Notes under the pieces: model-generated
Seen by the model: the letters and a program-made list of their open reading frames with translations, nothing else
What the model was told of the DNA's origin: nothing
Database searches by the model: none
Position numbers and translations under genes: made by a program
DNA from: Branchiostoma floridae
Lineage: Eukaryota > Chordata > Leptocardii > Amphioxiformes > Branchiostomatidae
Direction: 5' to 3'
Length of the DNA: 64,000 nucleotides
Assembly (NCBI RefSeq): GCF_000003815.2
Contig: NC_049984.1
Span: 8,268,197-8,332,196, forward strand
Shown: positions 19,105-33,700 of the stretch, piece by piece
How the letters are laid out: each line of letters opens with the position of its first letter
Position numbering within the stretch: the first letter of the stretch is position 1

Positions 19105-22100
19105 ATGGCCGACAGGGATAGCCTCCGATTGAGGGGAGCTACTGCTCCAGGATCCGCCAACACGTCCCGTCTTTTGAATGGATCTGGAGTGGGAGATCGT
19201 CCCACTAGCGCTACCGGACAGATGCAGAGTCTTCTTGGCGAATTCAAGGGATTGTATCAAGACAGATTAAGAAGTCTTGATCAGAGCAACGACGACTCTA
19301 AGGAGACCTATAAGGTAAGGGAACTGATTATTGATTTCTTAGTAGAGCTTCTGCAACGCGTTTGTAAACAAAGAGTCACTCACAGCAAAAGGGGGAGGGG
19401 GGTAACAGACAGTGAACGTGGACGTTCTGCTAAAGGCAAAGTTCACTGTAGACTTTCCATTCCTAATTTCAGCAGATCTACAATAACTGCTTCTCCCCCA
19501 TACTTCTATGAGTAGTCTTGGATCCAAGCCAATGTTTCCTACCACATGTGCAAATCCGTAAACAGTTTCGCTTGGGCTAGCGCGGAACTCAAAACACTGC
19601 CCCCCTCCCCCACAGCTTCTGGGGCTTGTAGACAACAACACTCGCACACGTAGTAGACTCGTCGAGTCAAAGCCAATCGTAATCAAAAGTTCTTTTGTTA
19701 TTTACTGAATAAAAATTATAATGAACATTTTCAAAAGACTCATTACCACCTATGCATAAAATCGTATGTCCAGTTTTTGTTCAATTTCAAAAGCAGAGTT
19801 GTAAATTTTGTTGTCGACAGTATTGTTATTTTCTGCGCCAATATTGCAGAAAGAATTTTTAAAAGCAACCCCGAAATTGAAATTCAGATGAAACCGTACA
19901 GCATGCAATTCATGCAATCATTGAGTACTTCAGTTGAGAAGGTAAGCACTGTGTCGCTGAAATTCTCGTTGACAAAATCATGAATAAATCATTCAAGATT
20001 GACCGGGTCAGAACAATACAATGAATGACATGATGAATAGTTAACATCAACATTTGTCACATAGTCACCATTGATTATCGTTTACGACTTCATTTGCCCT
20101 AAGGATAACTTTTAGATGTTGATAAATGGGTTAGATATGTTAACGTACTCCTAAGTAATAGTAGTTTGGTTGGGTACAATGAGCTGCAATAACAGGATTT
20201 AAAGGTGTACTTTGAAAGGGGAAATGTTTGCAGTGGTTTTATGATCACAGTTTTTACACAGTGATCTGTTCACTGCAAACTTAAAAGTCACAGCAAAAAT
20301 TTTGTTGTCTTCTACCTTGAACTTGAATCCACCATAAAACACTCCATTTTCTCTCTGATTCCCAAGCTAAATCCCCAATAATATTTTTCCTTTTACAGTG
20401 CAAAATCCCCAAGAATATTTTTCCTTTTACAGTGCATGCATCTAATTTTCAAGTGTCTACCTCAGTTGTAACTTGTATGCAGAGTCAATCCATATGCAAC
20501 ACAAGAATATTGAAACAGAAAGTGATTGATGCATGGTCTTTGTATTCTTTACAGATGAAAACTCGTATCCTGCAGTCTTACGTGAACGACTTGTCGGAGC
20601 AGAATGAAGTCCTGGTACAGACTGTGGAGGAACTGGAGAGGGAAGCCAACGGCAGGGTGGCATTGTTGGAGGGGAAACTGTCAAAAACCACCAACACTGT
20701 CAAGGTGAGGAAAACAGTGCGAGTCTAGTTCTTTGTTTACAATGCATTGACAGACACTCTTTTCATACTCACCTGAGTATAGTTATACTATAAAGTGCCT
20801 TTTCCAAGGGCGCAACATTTGGGCCTGCTAGGATTCAGAGCATTCAAGCCAGAATATTTCGAGTGTAAGTCAACAAAGTACAAGACCACGTTGCCACTTT
20901 GGTTGTCTTATTGACTGTATTGATTGGTGGAAACATTCTGTATCGCTCATATATACTTTAAAAAGTCAAAATATCAATTGATACAAAAAATTGTTGACGC
21001 TGTACTACATGTACTACTCATCTTTCAACATTACTGCAAGTCTGCAACAAGTGTGTCTTACTCGAGTATAAATGACAATCTGGCAGGGATAACAACAGAC
21101 ATGATACAAGCATTTAGACCTGTGATTACAATCATTAGACTGCTAAGTATAGCCATTGTCTTAAGGCAAGATTTTGATTGATTTAAGTACAGCCAAAGGA
21201 AATTTGTGTGGATGGTTTCAAACTCTTTGGCTCTTTAACTTGGAAATCACTTAACACAGTTAACACTGTAATGTGAGGCAACCTGGAGAAGAAATGGAAG
21301 GTTTACACATGTAGTTTATACCCTAATGGAAGCAAATAATTAGCTACCGTTGTAATGTTAGATCAGGTTGATTTGAATGGCTTGCAATGTCTCATAGAAA
21401 AAGACATGTAGACACACTAACAATAACATGTGGGGGTAAATGGAGAAACTGTGTCAGCACAGTAGGTGGCAAAAATAATTAGATTGCTTTTAGTATGAAA
21501 AGATATGAATTACTTTTCATTAGAGTAATGATATTCTAGTATATTATGATACAATAGTATGTGATAATTGTATTAGTTGCCATGGGTGACATTAGTGCAA
21601 TATGGTTCTGATTCCAGCTGTGTCAAGAGTGCTGAAGAGCAATGTCCAAACAAGCTTTGTTGAACAACAAATATATTAAGTGGTTTTCCCACTCAGTGAA
21701 ATAAGAAAATCTAATAGTATTCTCCAATTTATCACCCAGGAGGTACAAAATATGAAATAGTAGATCACAGGGAGTGATTCTGGAAGGTCCATTTTTTCCT
21801 TTGATGTTACCTCCATCTACAGTTGTTAATGATTGGGGCATAAGAGACTATGTGTATTTTCATTTGATGTGACCTCCCTCTCTAGTCGTTATTGATTCAG
21901 CCTGGAGAGTATTATGATGTCATCTAACAGTCAAGTGGCTGGAGTGTAGAACAGGATCTTTTTTGTCCCAGCCCTTTATATGTGTGGGCTAATCACAATA
22001 ATTTGGAAGTCTACGTGTTGATCGGAACTGCTGTATTCATTCTAGATACTCATGCTGAGGTAACGTAACTTGAATGTGAATCTGCTATTGTATTTAGCAC

Positions 22101-25100
22101 GGTCCACTTAGACTTGAAGACTAGCTGTCAAGCCTCCAAAAATGGTATATATTTCATTCATTGATACAGTTTAGACATCCAGGTAGAACAAAGTCTATCT
22201 TTTTCCATCACTCAGTAACAGTGAATAAGTACCTTTCATTGTTTTTCAGCAGTAGATATTACATGTGTGTTTGAAATTGCCAGACTGTTGGGAAAATACT
22301 GCACAGTGCTTTTGACCCAGTCATGCTATTGGCAACTCCTCCAATTTCACAGATAATTAAACCTTGCTTTTGCCAAAGCTACTGGAATTACATGTACACA
22401 GTGGCAGGGAGGAACACCTGTCTGGTGAGATGGATGCACTGGTTTGTTGTTCCAGCATCATTTTAATTTTCACCCTGCGATCAATGCCCGTTGCAGAGTT
22501 TTTTTTCTCTCCTTGGTCCTGCAAATGGTCAAGTACTAGTTTCTAGACTAGTGGGCATGAGATCTATGGGTTGGATTCCAGGCATTCCTGGCTAGACATT
22601 ATGTCCTTGGGAAAGGCACTTGACATGACTTTCCTCACTCCATCCAGCCAGGTGTAAAAATGGGTACCTGGCTTTGGTTTGGGAGGCAAAGAGTGGTGGA
22701 AGAAGAGAGATGGGCTTTGCCTTCCCAAACAGTTGATAACAATTGCAACCCACTACCACCCTAAAAAAGCACATCTTGAAACAAGAATGTTTCTGTCTTC
22801 TATTTTCTGTAAGCTTGAAAGACTCTGTAGAGAATGGTGGTATGAACAATTAACAAAGGGCTTACTTCACATGTTATTTCTCCAGGAGTACGTGAACAAG
22901 GCGAGGGACTATGAGCAGCAGGTGAAGACTATAGCAGTACAGAAGAAGAACGCAGAAGACCAGTTGGAGGTGAGTTTGCTGCTTTGTTGAGTTACCAAAA
23001 AAGCCCCCTATGGTTTCAGAAAAAATGTTGTGTTTCCAGCATGATATTGCACCTGTATTTATCACAATATGATGTTGAAAATACTATTGTCCTGGTGCAT
23101 TCCAGTTCTACATTATTAAGCTGTATTTGTTAAATCACTTTTGAAGTCTTAATGGAAAAGAAAAAAAGTCCCTATCTACCAACCCAAAATTTTTCAGGAC
23201 CATAATCAGAAACACAACAGTAGATTTCCTAGGCCTCCTACACAGTTTTCACATATTCCTTTGTTGTTCCAATCCCTTGTCCATTTTCTAAAATATAAAT
23301 TCTGCAGATTTTTAAAAATACAATGACTTACACTTCTTTTAATCACTAACCAGTCCTATCATCGATATTCGTCTTCCCAACGTTTTAGAAGACAGGAGAA
23401 AAGTGTTTGTCAGGTTGTATGAAATACTGACACTTTGGCTATAGTAGCTAGGTTAGCCAAAGTAGTCGCTCATTGACATTTTGCAATCAGCAAGCTTTGG
23501 CATTGTCAACATATTGAAGCTCTGCAGGGTGACAAATCACGTGCTATGTAGAATCAAAGTGACAAACTATGCTCCACAAATAATTCACCTATAATACTTC
23601 ACATTGAATTAGCGGGGGCTGGATATGATTAACGGTGTATTGCAAGCTTAGTCAGCATTGTTTCCGCTCACCTTGGATGTCTGACCTGCTCCCCGCCCAA
23701 CAATTGGGACCCCGACAAAAATCTAAAGTTGGACACAGCCCTGTACCTAGAGACATAAATGTAATAATCTCCAGTTGTTGTTGGCTTCTGCTTAGCTTGT
23801 GTGCCTCTTTCCAGGCTTTTAATCTCTCAGTCAGAGTCAGACTCTCAGTAGTACTGCACTTTTGATGTCTTACTCCGCTGACAAATTCACAACTACTGGT
23901 ACATGACTCATCTGTTGGATTTCCACAGGAGTGGCAGCTGAAGTACCAACGTTTGGACGACCAGGCTGGGTCTCTGCAGGGGTTTAACGATGACCTGAAA
24001 CATGACATTAATGCTCTCATCAACATGATCAGCACTGCTCGAGCCACTGGCAAGTGGGAGGTAGGAAGCTGTTCTACACTTTTTAATTACTCCAGTGAAA
24101 GTGGAGATATTTTCATCAGTTGGTGTGTTTGTTAGTTGTGTTGCAAGTCTGCAATAATGTGAATATGGCAGTGGTAGCCTGCCAAGATGTAAGACAGAAA
24201 TGTAGTAATAGGATACTTGGAGAGTTGGAAGTCTGGTTTTGCACTTGTCCAATGTTGTAGACAGGCAGAAAATGATGTCAGTCAGTAATCTAAGAATATT
24301 ATCAATACCCAGTGTTAAGCTTTTTTGAAGGATGGCCTTACATTCTCACACAAAATATGTCTCTCTAATGGGATTGTTTCCTCCACAGACAGGAGACATG
24401 GAGCTGAGAACAGTCTCCGTGGAGGCAGTGCTAGGAGCCCCGGAGGCACAAATCATGTGAGTAACAGCACTGTTCATTTTGGTGACTGAGGCTCTAAAGG
24501 AGCAAGTATAGTTATTGTGTGCAGTCTGCAAGAATTCTATGAATTGCACAGCCACAGGCATTCTTTTGACTACCCACACATGCATAGTTTATTGTTTGAA
24601 GAAAACCTCTGAGCGTAACATCCTAGGAAGAGGGACAGTTGCATTACAGGGGTTGCTAAATAATACTATACTTAGTCAAGTAATATATATTGGGAGGCTT
24701 AGTAGAATCGATCCCTTAGATGTTTTTAAGAAAAAACACATTTCTTGAAATTATGAACACATGCATTATAGATTTGATTAGCAATACATCTTGCTTGCAA
24801 TATTTGTACACAGATTAATCATGTATTTGTGCATTATTGCCCCAAAATCTTGCTGAACAGAAAATCAGAAGAGATCCTGCAGCGCCACATCCGTGAACTG
24901 AAGGAAGAGATGGCACAGAGGGACAACATCATCCAGAAACTGCAGGAGGAACTGAAGAGTGTGTCGTACCAGGAACAACGGTCACGGGATCAGGTCAGGG
25001 CATTCTCCTATGCAGAGCCTCACCCATGACATATACAATAACTCTTGGGAAGTCTCTACTAAACCAGACTGAGGTTTCCACTCATGCGCGCATTACCTCT

Positions 25101-27755
25101 AACTAGCTGTCAGCCGATCAGAGAATATCATAGATGTTCCCTTTAGGTAGTGCTGAGTCTCTGATTGGCTGACATCTGGTTAGAGGCCACCCCAACAAAA
25201 GTGGAAATCTCAGCCCAGTTTAGCAAATTCTGACTAGTTATCTTATTCAATAAATTGTACATTGTCATGGACAAAACCTTTGATTTCAGCATCAGAATGA
25301 GAGCATTTACAAGTGTATAAGTTTACTATCACTGTTGCCTCTCCCCACTAGGCTGCCCAAAGAGACACCGTGCTGGGCTCAGTGAAGAACACCCTGTCTT
25401 CCATCCATGATAAGGAGCAGACAGCCACCTCGCAGATCATTGACAAGGACATCAACATCATGAGACTCAAGTCTGAACTGAGACAGGCTAGGCAGGGGAG
25501 GGACGAGGCAGAGCTGCAGGTCTGTGTGGCATCTCTTCAGGGCTGTCTCCAGCTTTTTTTCATCACACTCATTGTTTGGGAGCTCAAGATGTTCATTTTA
25601 GTTGTCAAATCTGTCATTTTAAGCTTATGAAAACACATTTTCTTCTGTTTCATGTATTAAAGTTCAGATTTTTGGCCAGGAAATGGTAAAATCTTTGTCC
25701 GTGCCAACAATGTCACATCGCGGAGTGACGGGTCTGCATCTGTTTGTTTATTTGTTTGCACAACTGGTTAACTGCCTTCAGGCACAAGTTTTGTACAGTA
25801 TAGGTACAAGCTACGTAAGACCAGACTGTAAGGTCCGATCCACTCACACCAGGAAGGAGAATTTATCAGTTTACACCCTTTTTGTGCACACAGGTTTCAG
25901 ATCTGGAGAGGAGGATTGCCAGCCTGCAGTCCCAGATCTCACAGCTAGAGGAAACACTTACTGTCAATGACTCAGAGGTGAGTATCTGCTGGAATCTTTG
26001 GGTAGCCATACAAAATGCAAACTCCATGTGTCAGCTTCTTGTCTGGCCTTGTCTGTAAAAATCCTTTTTGTACAAAGTGTTTTTTTAATGACATGCCCTT
26101 TCAATTTTGTTTTACACCTTGAAGGTAACTACATTTGTTAACTTGCTTTAATTGTTTTATTCAACAGAGGACAAGCCTACAACAAACCATACAGATCCTC
26201 CAGGACAAGCAGAGGAAAAGTAGTCAAGAGGTAATGTAACAAATATGATGTCTTCCATTCTTCTATTCTTCAAGATCTATAACTGTGAAAACACAAACAG
26301 ACAGACAGACCAACAACAATACATCCCCAAATTACTAGTAGCCTCTTCCATTGAACTCATGACCTGGACCTTCAACTATGATTAATGACTAGCTCTACAA
26401 CCTCTGACCTGTACTTGTTACCACTTTAGCAAGTCTGATCTTTTTAGGTCATCTTTCCAGTCACTCCATGTCACTCTTTTGACTAAGTGTGTATTTTTAC
26501 TTATTTTAAGTTTTTTCATGATAACAAAATCCCAATGCTGACAGGTGGATGTATGAAGCTGAAATATTGTTTTTTCTGGTATCCATTCCCAGGCTACACA
26601 TAGTGAGGGCATCATGAGGCAGCTACGAGCTGACCTGGAAAAGTCACGGGACCAACAGAGGATGTCCACACATGATGTAAGTACATGCATACCAGTACAG
26701 CTCCTTGTATTTTCCTTTTTTCGTGTTTGGAATCTTGTTTACTTATAACCATGCTTGTCTTTGACCTCAGGTAACTTCACTAGAGAGAAGGATCAAAGCG
26801 CTGGAGGATGAGGCTCAGGAAGCAAAGGAGGCAAAGAGGAAAGCTGTAGATGAGGTATATATTGTTTACAAAAGTATGTGATGTGGCAGTGTTAGACGCC
26901 ATTCCGGTCAGGATTTGTGAATCGGAGTAATTGTAATGCTGCCTGTTTTTTGTCCCACAGATTGGCATACTGCAGGCTCGACTACGGGAGTCACAGATAT
27001 CCACACAGGGCAACAACGACATGCTGAAGGCTGAGGTAGGGTTAGGGTTCCTCTGTTCTGATATGGTAAAATCATCCCATCACAAAAGACACATCTTGCA
27101 ATGTGACTTTCAGAAATACTGTCTTTGTTTACCTTCAGTCATTATTCTGTTCTGATTGCATCAAAGGTGATGAAAATTTAGTCATATTTTAGCACATGTT
27201 TCTTTTTTTGTTTTGTTTTGCGTAAGATTTGCCCTTCAGTTGCATTTGTATCACTTGTGTTATAATTTCCCTTCTAGGCAGTTCCACGAGGGCAGTACCT
27301 TATACATAAACTAGAGGTACAAGTCAGGACAAAATGTTTCCCATAACCCTCAAACAATAAACTAAAGTTCTGATGTCTGTCTGTTAACATATAACTGTGA
27401 TGACCGGTGCATGGGCCTGATTACTTTCCTATTGGGGTTGATGGTGGTATATCTAACCTGGTAACAGGGTTTCTTGCATGGTGTAAGGTGCAGGTTGGAA
27501 GCAACATATAAACAGAAGAAGCCTCCTTGACTTACATGTAACTGACACTGCATACTGTTATCCTCATATTGTACAGGTGATATAAGTGGTGGTCATAAGG
27601 TTGTAAAAAAGGTTCATATTTATCATAAGGTATCAGATTTGCCAATCTTTTGCTTGTTGCCTTACGCCCAGCTGGCACGGCGAGATGAGACGATCCAGCG
27701 CCTTCGGAAGGAAGTCATGGGTCTACAAGACAAGCGAGACCAGCTGCAGGGAGAG
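19105..27755 (+). CDS. Coiled-coil gene, 5' exons (N-terminal region)
   Basis: Exons are 19105-19314, 20555-20704, 22886-22969, 23929-24060, 24389-24456, 24861-24993 (joined in phase 2), 25352-25519, 25894-25977, 26168-26230, 26593-26676, 26771-26854, 26961-27035 and 27672-27755. A further 39-bp candidate at 27278-27316 (AVPRGQYLIHKLE) has splice-like borders but is not coil-like, so it is doubtful. Exon 1 encodes a low-complexity N-terminus and the first amphipathic stretch LLGEFKGLYQDRLRSLDQ. Exon 2 has the best candidate family signature. Exons 23929-24456 encode a break in the rod (DDLKHDINALINMISTARA, then TGDMELRTVSVEAVLGAP). The regular 28-residue repeat starts from 25352. ATG context is GATAATGGCC. 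Confidence 0.82.
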
Positions 27756-30700
27756 GTGGGTCATGATCTGATATAACTACTAAATTGATATATCTCTCTA
27801 TATATGGTTTTGCGTCCGTCGTTCCCCGTCTTGCGAGGGTTGGGCATTGCGGGATCTTGTTCAGGTCTGATTGCTGACCTCCAAGAAATCAGGCAAAAAA
27901 TATCTGGACTTGGAGGATTTGAAGTTGGGTTTTTACTTTTTTATAATCTATGGGCAAAGGGAGTCCTGCCATTGTTCTATCTCTACATTTTAGTCATGAG
28001 ATCTGTGAGCTCTTGCTGGTATTGGTTAGCATGCAGGGTATGTGGCTGTGATTGACCCGGCGAGATGACTAAAATGGTGTAAACTGTATATACTTTGTCT
28101 GACCCTTGCTCCTTCCCTCATGACCTCAATAAAAAGCGTCCTGCAGGCTGATTTGAGCTTTCATGAATGGACAAAGGTTCAAACAAACAAACAAAGAAAA
28201 GACTAAAATGGAACTGTATTCTGTTTGTTAGTTGAGCCAGGTGGAGCGTCGTTTCGGCACGCTGCAGGAGCAGGAGTCGAGCCTGCGTCAGGAGCTGCAG
28301 CACTTCCGCACACGCACGCAGCAGCTGGAGCGTGACCTGGACACCACGCAGCACCAGTACCGGGAGGTGGTGGACCAGGCAGCGCAGGGGGAGACCAGCG
28401 TCAGGCAGCTGGAGGACGAGCTACGGGCCAGCAAGCTGCAGCACAGCGAGTCCCTCACACAGGTCAGTGACAGGTACCTAAGTCAGGAGAGTAAAGAGTA
28501 GGGGTCCTTCTCGATGCAGACTTTACAGTCAGGTCTTATGCAGCTTGCATGTACTGTACAAAACTAATGTGTGAAACAAATAAAGATGTTTATGCCAGTG
28601 TTTTAGCCATCTGAGGGAGCAAAGAGTTGTTTAGAAAGTTTAAGATACACCAATCCTGTACTTTGTGTCTAGAACATTACAAATTAGACCACCTTTTAAT
28701 TCTTTTTTTTTTTTGTACACAAAAGTATCTGATTCTACTTTGGAATGTTTCAGGTGGAAAAACTAAGCACCAGTCTTCAGCGCTTGCAGCAGTCTTCAAA
28801 GGAGACAAGGGATGCCCTAACTGCTGAGGTAACATTGTCCAGAAGGTCCATTATATGAAAATCCCATAAAATTCTTTACCATAGCAAAGGTAAAGGAAGT
28901 TACAGCATAGTGCTGTTTTGTTTCCCCTTTTGATTTTGTGTAGGCAACTGTTAGGTGTTAGAGAAACGATAATTCAAACATGATACTACAGTATCAGATG
29001 ACACTAAAAATAACTTATTTTACTGCTACGGTAAGGTATGATATTGAAACTTACTATGGTAAGGTATGATATTGAAACTGTTGATATTTACATATAGGTT
29101 GCAGAGAGACATGACGCTGTTGTAAGACTGAAGTCTGAGCTGAAAGATGCAGAAGAGAAACACAGGGAAACCCTCACAGCAGTAAGTCTGTCACTTTTCT
29201 TGTACCATATGTACTATGTATTATACTGAGGTTCAATGAATAAGATTTTTTATTGCTGCAACACGAGCTTTTTCCATTCTCCTACGCAGAGCCTCTATGT
29301 TGTACCTTAGGGAGGCTCCGCTAAACCAGGCTGAGGATTACACTTTGTGGGCATGACCTCTAACCACCTGTCAGCCAATCAGAATGTTTTCTTTAGATTA
29401 AACTTATTCTCTGATTGGCTGGCAGCTGGTTAGAGGCCACGTCAACAAAAGTGAAATCTCAACCCAGTTTAGCAGAGTGTCCCAAAGTATATTGTATAGG
29501 CTGCATAGTTGAATGACCATATCACAAGTATCATCATTCCCACCTTTGTTCCACATGTCTGCATTTTCATTATTTGTAAGCCTGTCAGTTGCTGTCAATT
29601 TTTTAGTCCTTCATACTTTTATTTTTACATTTTCATTATAATTTAGATGAGGTTACCGTAGTACAATTTAGGTATGAATCAGTCACCCTGTGTAAAAACC
29701 ATCCCACAGAATTAAAATGTATCATGTATTTTATTTGTAAAGTGGCAAGGTGTTTTTCAGTTGTTATCATTTCCATTTTTATCATCAATTGCCACGTTCA
29801 ATGCTAATTCATATAACCACCCCTCCAGCCTAAATGGCTTTATCTGCCCAAATCAGATATACATGAACTGCATGCTAGTTATATCAACTCTCTTTGCCAC
29901 GACTGTGGCATCCACTAGTGTCAAACATGGTTCTGGTCCTCCGAAGAGGTGGTCGGTGCAGCATAATATAGTGCCTTTACTTTGTGACAACACCAGGACA
30001 CATAATATAAGTAGAGGTACTGTGTTATTTAAGATGCGTGGCCTTGCTGGGGGACCAGAAGTATGGGAAGTTCAAGGGACTGTCTTTTTAGCAAAAGCTC
30101 ACAATTGCCCACTTTGGACAAATCCATGCTATACAAATCTTAATTGTGTGCTCTTTAGTTTTTTTTAGAGTTTACCTCATTTATAATGTTATGCAAAGAG
30201 GTAAAGGCAAACTGGGCATTAGCAAAAAGACTCTCTGAGCTGGGTGTTTGCTAAAAAGGCTGAAGTAAATTGTAAACTTAAATTTATGTCACTTCGGATT
30301 AATATATTCATTTGACAGGATTAATAAATAGGAGCCCACCTGAAAATAATCAAAGCAAACAAATTGACATTCGTGCGTCATGGACTTTGTGCCCACAATG
30401 ACTTCTTGTTGGCATTTGCTAAAAAAAAAACTGCAGAAATTCAATATTACCTAGTTACTCATGTATGTCTGGTACTATTCACATGACCCTTCATTCATGC
30501 ATCCATTCCATCCCCGGCTGTGCTTCTCTGATAGCCTGGCTGTCCCCTAACTCCACAGGCATCTAACAGCCGCAATGACGAGCTGCACGACTTGAGACAG
30601 GAGCTTGAGCGGTGTAAAGAAATGGTACTATAAGCTTGGCACATTGGTGTAGTGGTGGTGGTGGCAGCCGTGGTGATAGCGGTGGCAGTGTTCTGTTATG

Positions 30701-33700
30701 TTGTAGTATCGTTCAGGGCTCGAAATTGTTTTTTGTGGATATGAGCACTGGTGCACCTAACCTAAAAGTTTACGTGTACATGTAGGTGCACAGAAAAAAA
30801 AGTGGGTGCACAACATAGATAAATAAATTACAATACAATGTTAGCAAAACCTTATTGAAAAATTGTGATGAACCCAGATTCTAATGCTAACTCTTAAAAT
30901 TCCTAGCATGTAATACAAAAAGGTTTTGTTTATAAAGTTTTAGTAAATATACATACATAACTCTAGTTTAGGTGCACTGGTGCCCCTACAATCAAGAATT
31001 TGCTGCATAGCTCCAATTTCGTATGCACCTTGTATTTCGAGCCCTGTCATTAAATGTTTTTAGTTTTTTCACAGCTTGTTCGTAACAACTTTTTAGTTGG
31101 TGTAAACATGTTACGGCAAGAGCCATTGAGTTGTTATGCTTCAAACTGTAACTTAACCCATGTTTGCAACTTTGTGTTCAGTTGGCTGCCCAAGCTCGGC
31201 AAGAGAAAAATGAGCAGGTATACCCAGAAATCATCTCATGGTAGTCACTAACAGCTAATGCCTTATCCCACGCATGCTAGTTTTAAACCCTTTTGACCCT
31301 GACAGAACCACAAAACCCTGGGAACAAGTCTTAGAACTTCCTGTCTGGGATGGAGATAATGGCAATTCACTAAGCTTCACAAACTTCTAGTCACGCATAG
31401 GGGATGGACCAGGAAAGATCAGGGTCCAAAACAGAAATATGTACCACAACGTAGAAAAAAAGTGATTTAAAAACTTGTACTGGTCGGTTCATTGGACTGG
31501 TTTATTGTACTGGGAAACTCCCCTAGCTTTCCTCAACAAGTACAATGAACAGTGGACCATGGCTTTATGTCCTGTCATAGCAACTGCAACCCTATCTAGT
31601 TAAAGTAGCGTGAATGCCTGGTAAGCGACAACAGCCAGGATTCAAATGCCCAACATCTAACTTGATCTAGAGGCAGTTTCAGTAACCACTGGACTAGGAA
31701 GGTATAGAAAAGAGATTCTGAAAAATGGAAGAAAAAGTTTTCACAGTTGACCTTCCAAGTCATATCACACACCTATGATACTCCTGGTCTGTCCCTTCAA
31801 AGGCACCTCCCGGCTGATAGTTTCACTGGGCTTACAGCATGACCCTTTCTACCACTTTTAAAAAATAGATTTGACCTTCTACAGTTTCAGTTAGAAATTG
31901 TTGTACACCCTGTTTTATGAATTCATCTGTCTTTTTTCAGTCTTGTAGCATGGTTGCTGAAGCTGATAGCATGACTGTTACAAGACTGCCTTGACTCATT
32001 TTAAATCATACTACCCGTACATTAGAATTTCCTAACGGTACATTTTGGCCATGTTCCGACATATCTTCGTCATCTTCATCCTCTCTACTTAAGTTCAAAG
32101 TTTGTTTAGCAAGAAGTTCTCTTCAACATAGTTTTCTTAAGTATACAACCTTATTTTCTTTCTCTACCACCATTCTGGCAGCCCTTTGGCTGAATTCATC
32201 AGGACAAGGGGAATAAACTCAGACATGGTTGAGAACACACTGGATTCCTTGTCAGGATAATTAACTAACAATACACCAAATAGCAGTTACTCAAGCAAGT
32301 GGATATTATTCTTAGAACGATTTTCCTGAATCATCTCCAGTTGCTTGAGTAACTGCTATTTGGCATATCTTATTACCTGAATGTCAAACTTGAGAAGAAA
32401 GTTCACTTTGCCCTGATGAAGGCAGCAGAGCAAAAATAATGTTGCACACCTAGGGAAATGTTTTATTGATTACTCATCCTTGTGAAACTATTCACATGTT
32501 CCAAGGAAGTGCTCTTGTCCCCTTTACTTATCATTATCTCTGTATGACTGAACTCTAGGCCTTACATGAGGAAATGGTATGTAGTATGTGTGATTTGATA
32601 TGAATGTCTGTATTGATGTATTTGTTTGTGGTTTACAGGTTCAGCACAGGGGAGAGGTGATTCAAACCCTTCGTGCAGATATCAAGGATACAACCAACAG
32701 GGTGGGTGGATAGTCACTCACTCAGTATTTGAAGTTTCATGAAATAGTGAAAGTTCGCACCATTTCCTACAAGTATTTGTTTTGTTAGAACTTCAAGATG
32801 TATGTAATATGTGTTTAGAGTGGAAGGACATGTATTGTAAATCTGAGTGTCCTGATTTTGGTATATATTGTCCTTACTTTAGATGGAGAGTACACTTGCA
32901 CAGCTTCGAGCCAAGGAAAATGAACTGTCTGCTACACAGGCCAGACTGGATGCTTCCGAGTTAGAGGTTGGCATTTTTTTTCTTTTTAACTCAAAAGTTT
33001 TAAGTCTAAGGGATGGGCTTAGAAGGATTTGGGGGTCTTTTTCTAATTATGTGAAATTTTAGGATCTGTTCCTTTGTGTTTTGTTCACCTCTGTTTATTG
33101 ATGCCTGCTATGTGACTTACTTGTACCTTGACCATAGATATGTTAAACTTTCTAACGAAAGGCATCGGAGAAGGGAAATGGGAACAAATCTTACATGATG
33201 GAAAAAGAATCTACATTGTATTATTAGGCTTCAGTAACGCTAGTTCACCTTTATCCGCGGGGTGACCTATATCCGTTGGGATCAGGTCGACGGACGACGG
33301 TTTCAAACTGCATAATTTGAAAATATCACAATTTGAAACCACAGTCTGGCAACTTGACATCCCCAAAACACGATGTTAAAAACAAGCAACGGAAAAAGGT
33401 CACCCGCGGATAAAGGTGAATTAGCGCTATTTTCAGAACTGACTTGTTGGTGGTTTCCAGATTGATCAGCTTCAGACCCGGCTGAAGGAGGCAGAAGTCA
33501 CAGCCACACACAGCTCCACACGACTGGAGACAGAGGTACAGTAGGGGAATACACAGGGTTGCCCACTTCACAACAGCAGGGGCTCAAAATCAGATGCTAG
33601 GGTTTGATCCAGCTCGTTTAGGACTTTTAAAAGCCCTCAATCACAACTTTTCCCCTTATTTCTCCTTTCTTTTCCTTTCCCTATGGTCTACATGTATAAT

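Noticed and set aside
29761-30168. 135-codon open frame in an intron of the coiled-coil gene
   Set aside because: The composition is not that of the host protein, there is no family resemblance, and it lies between well-supported exons.
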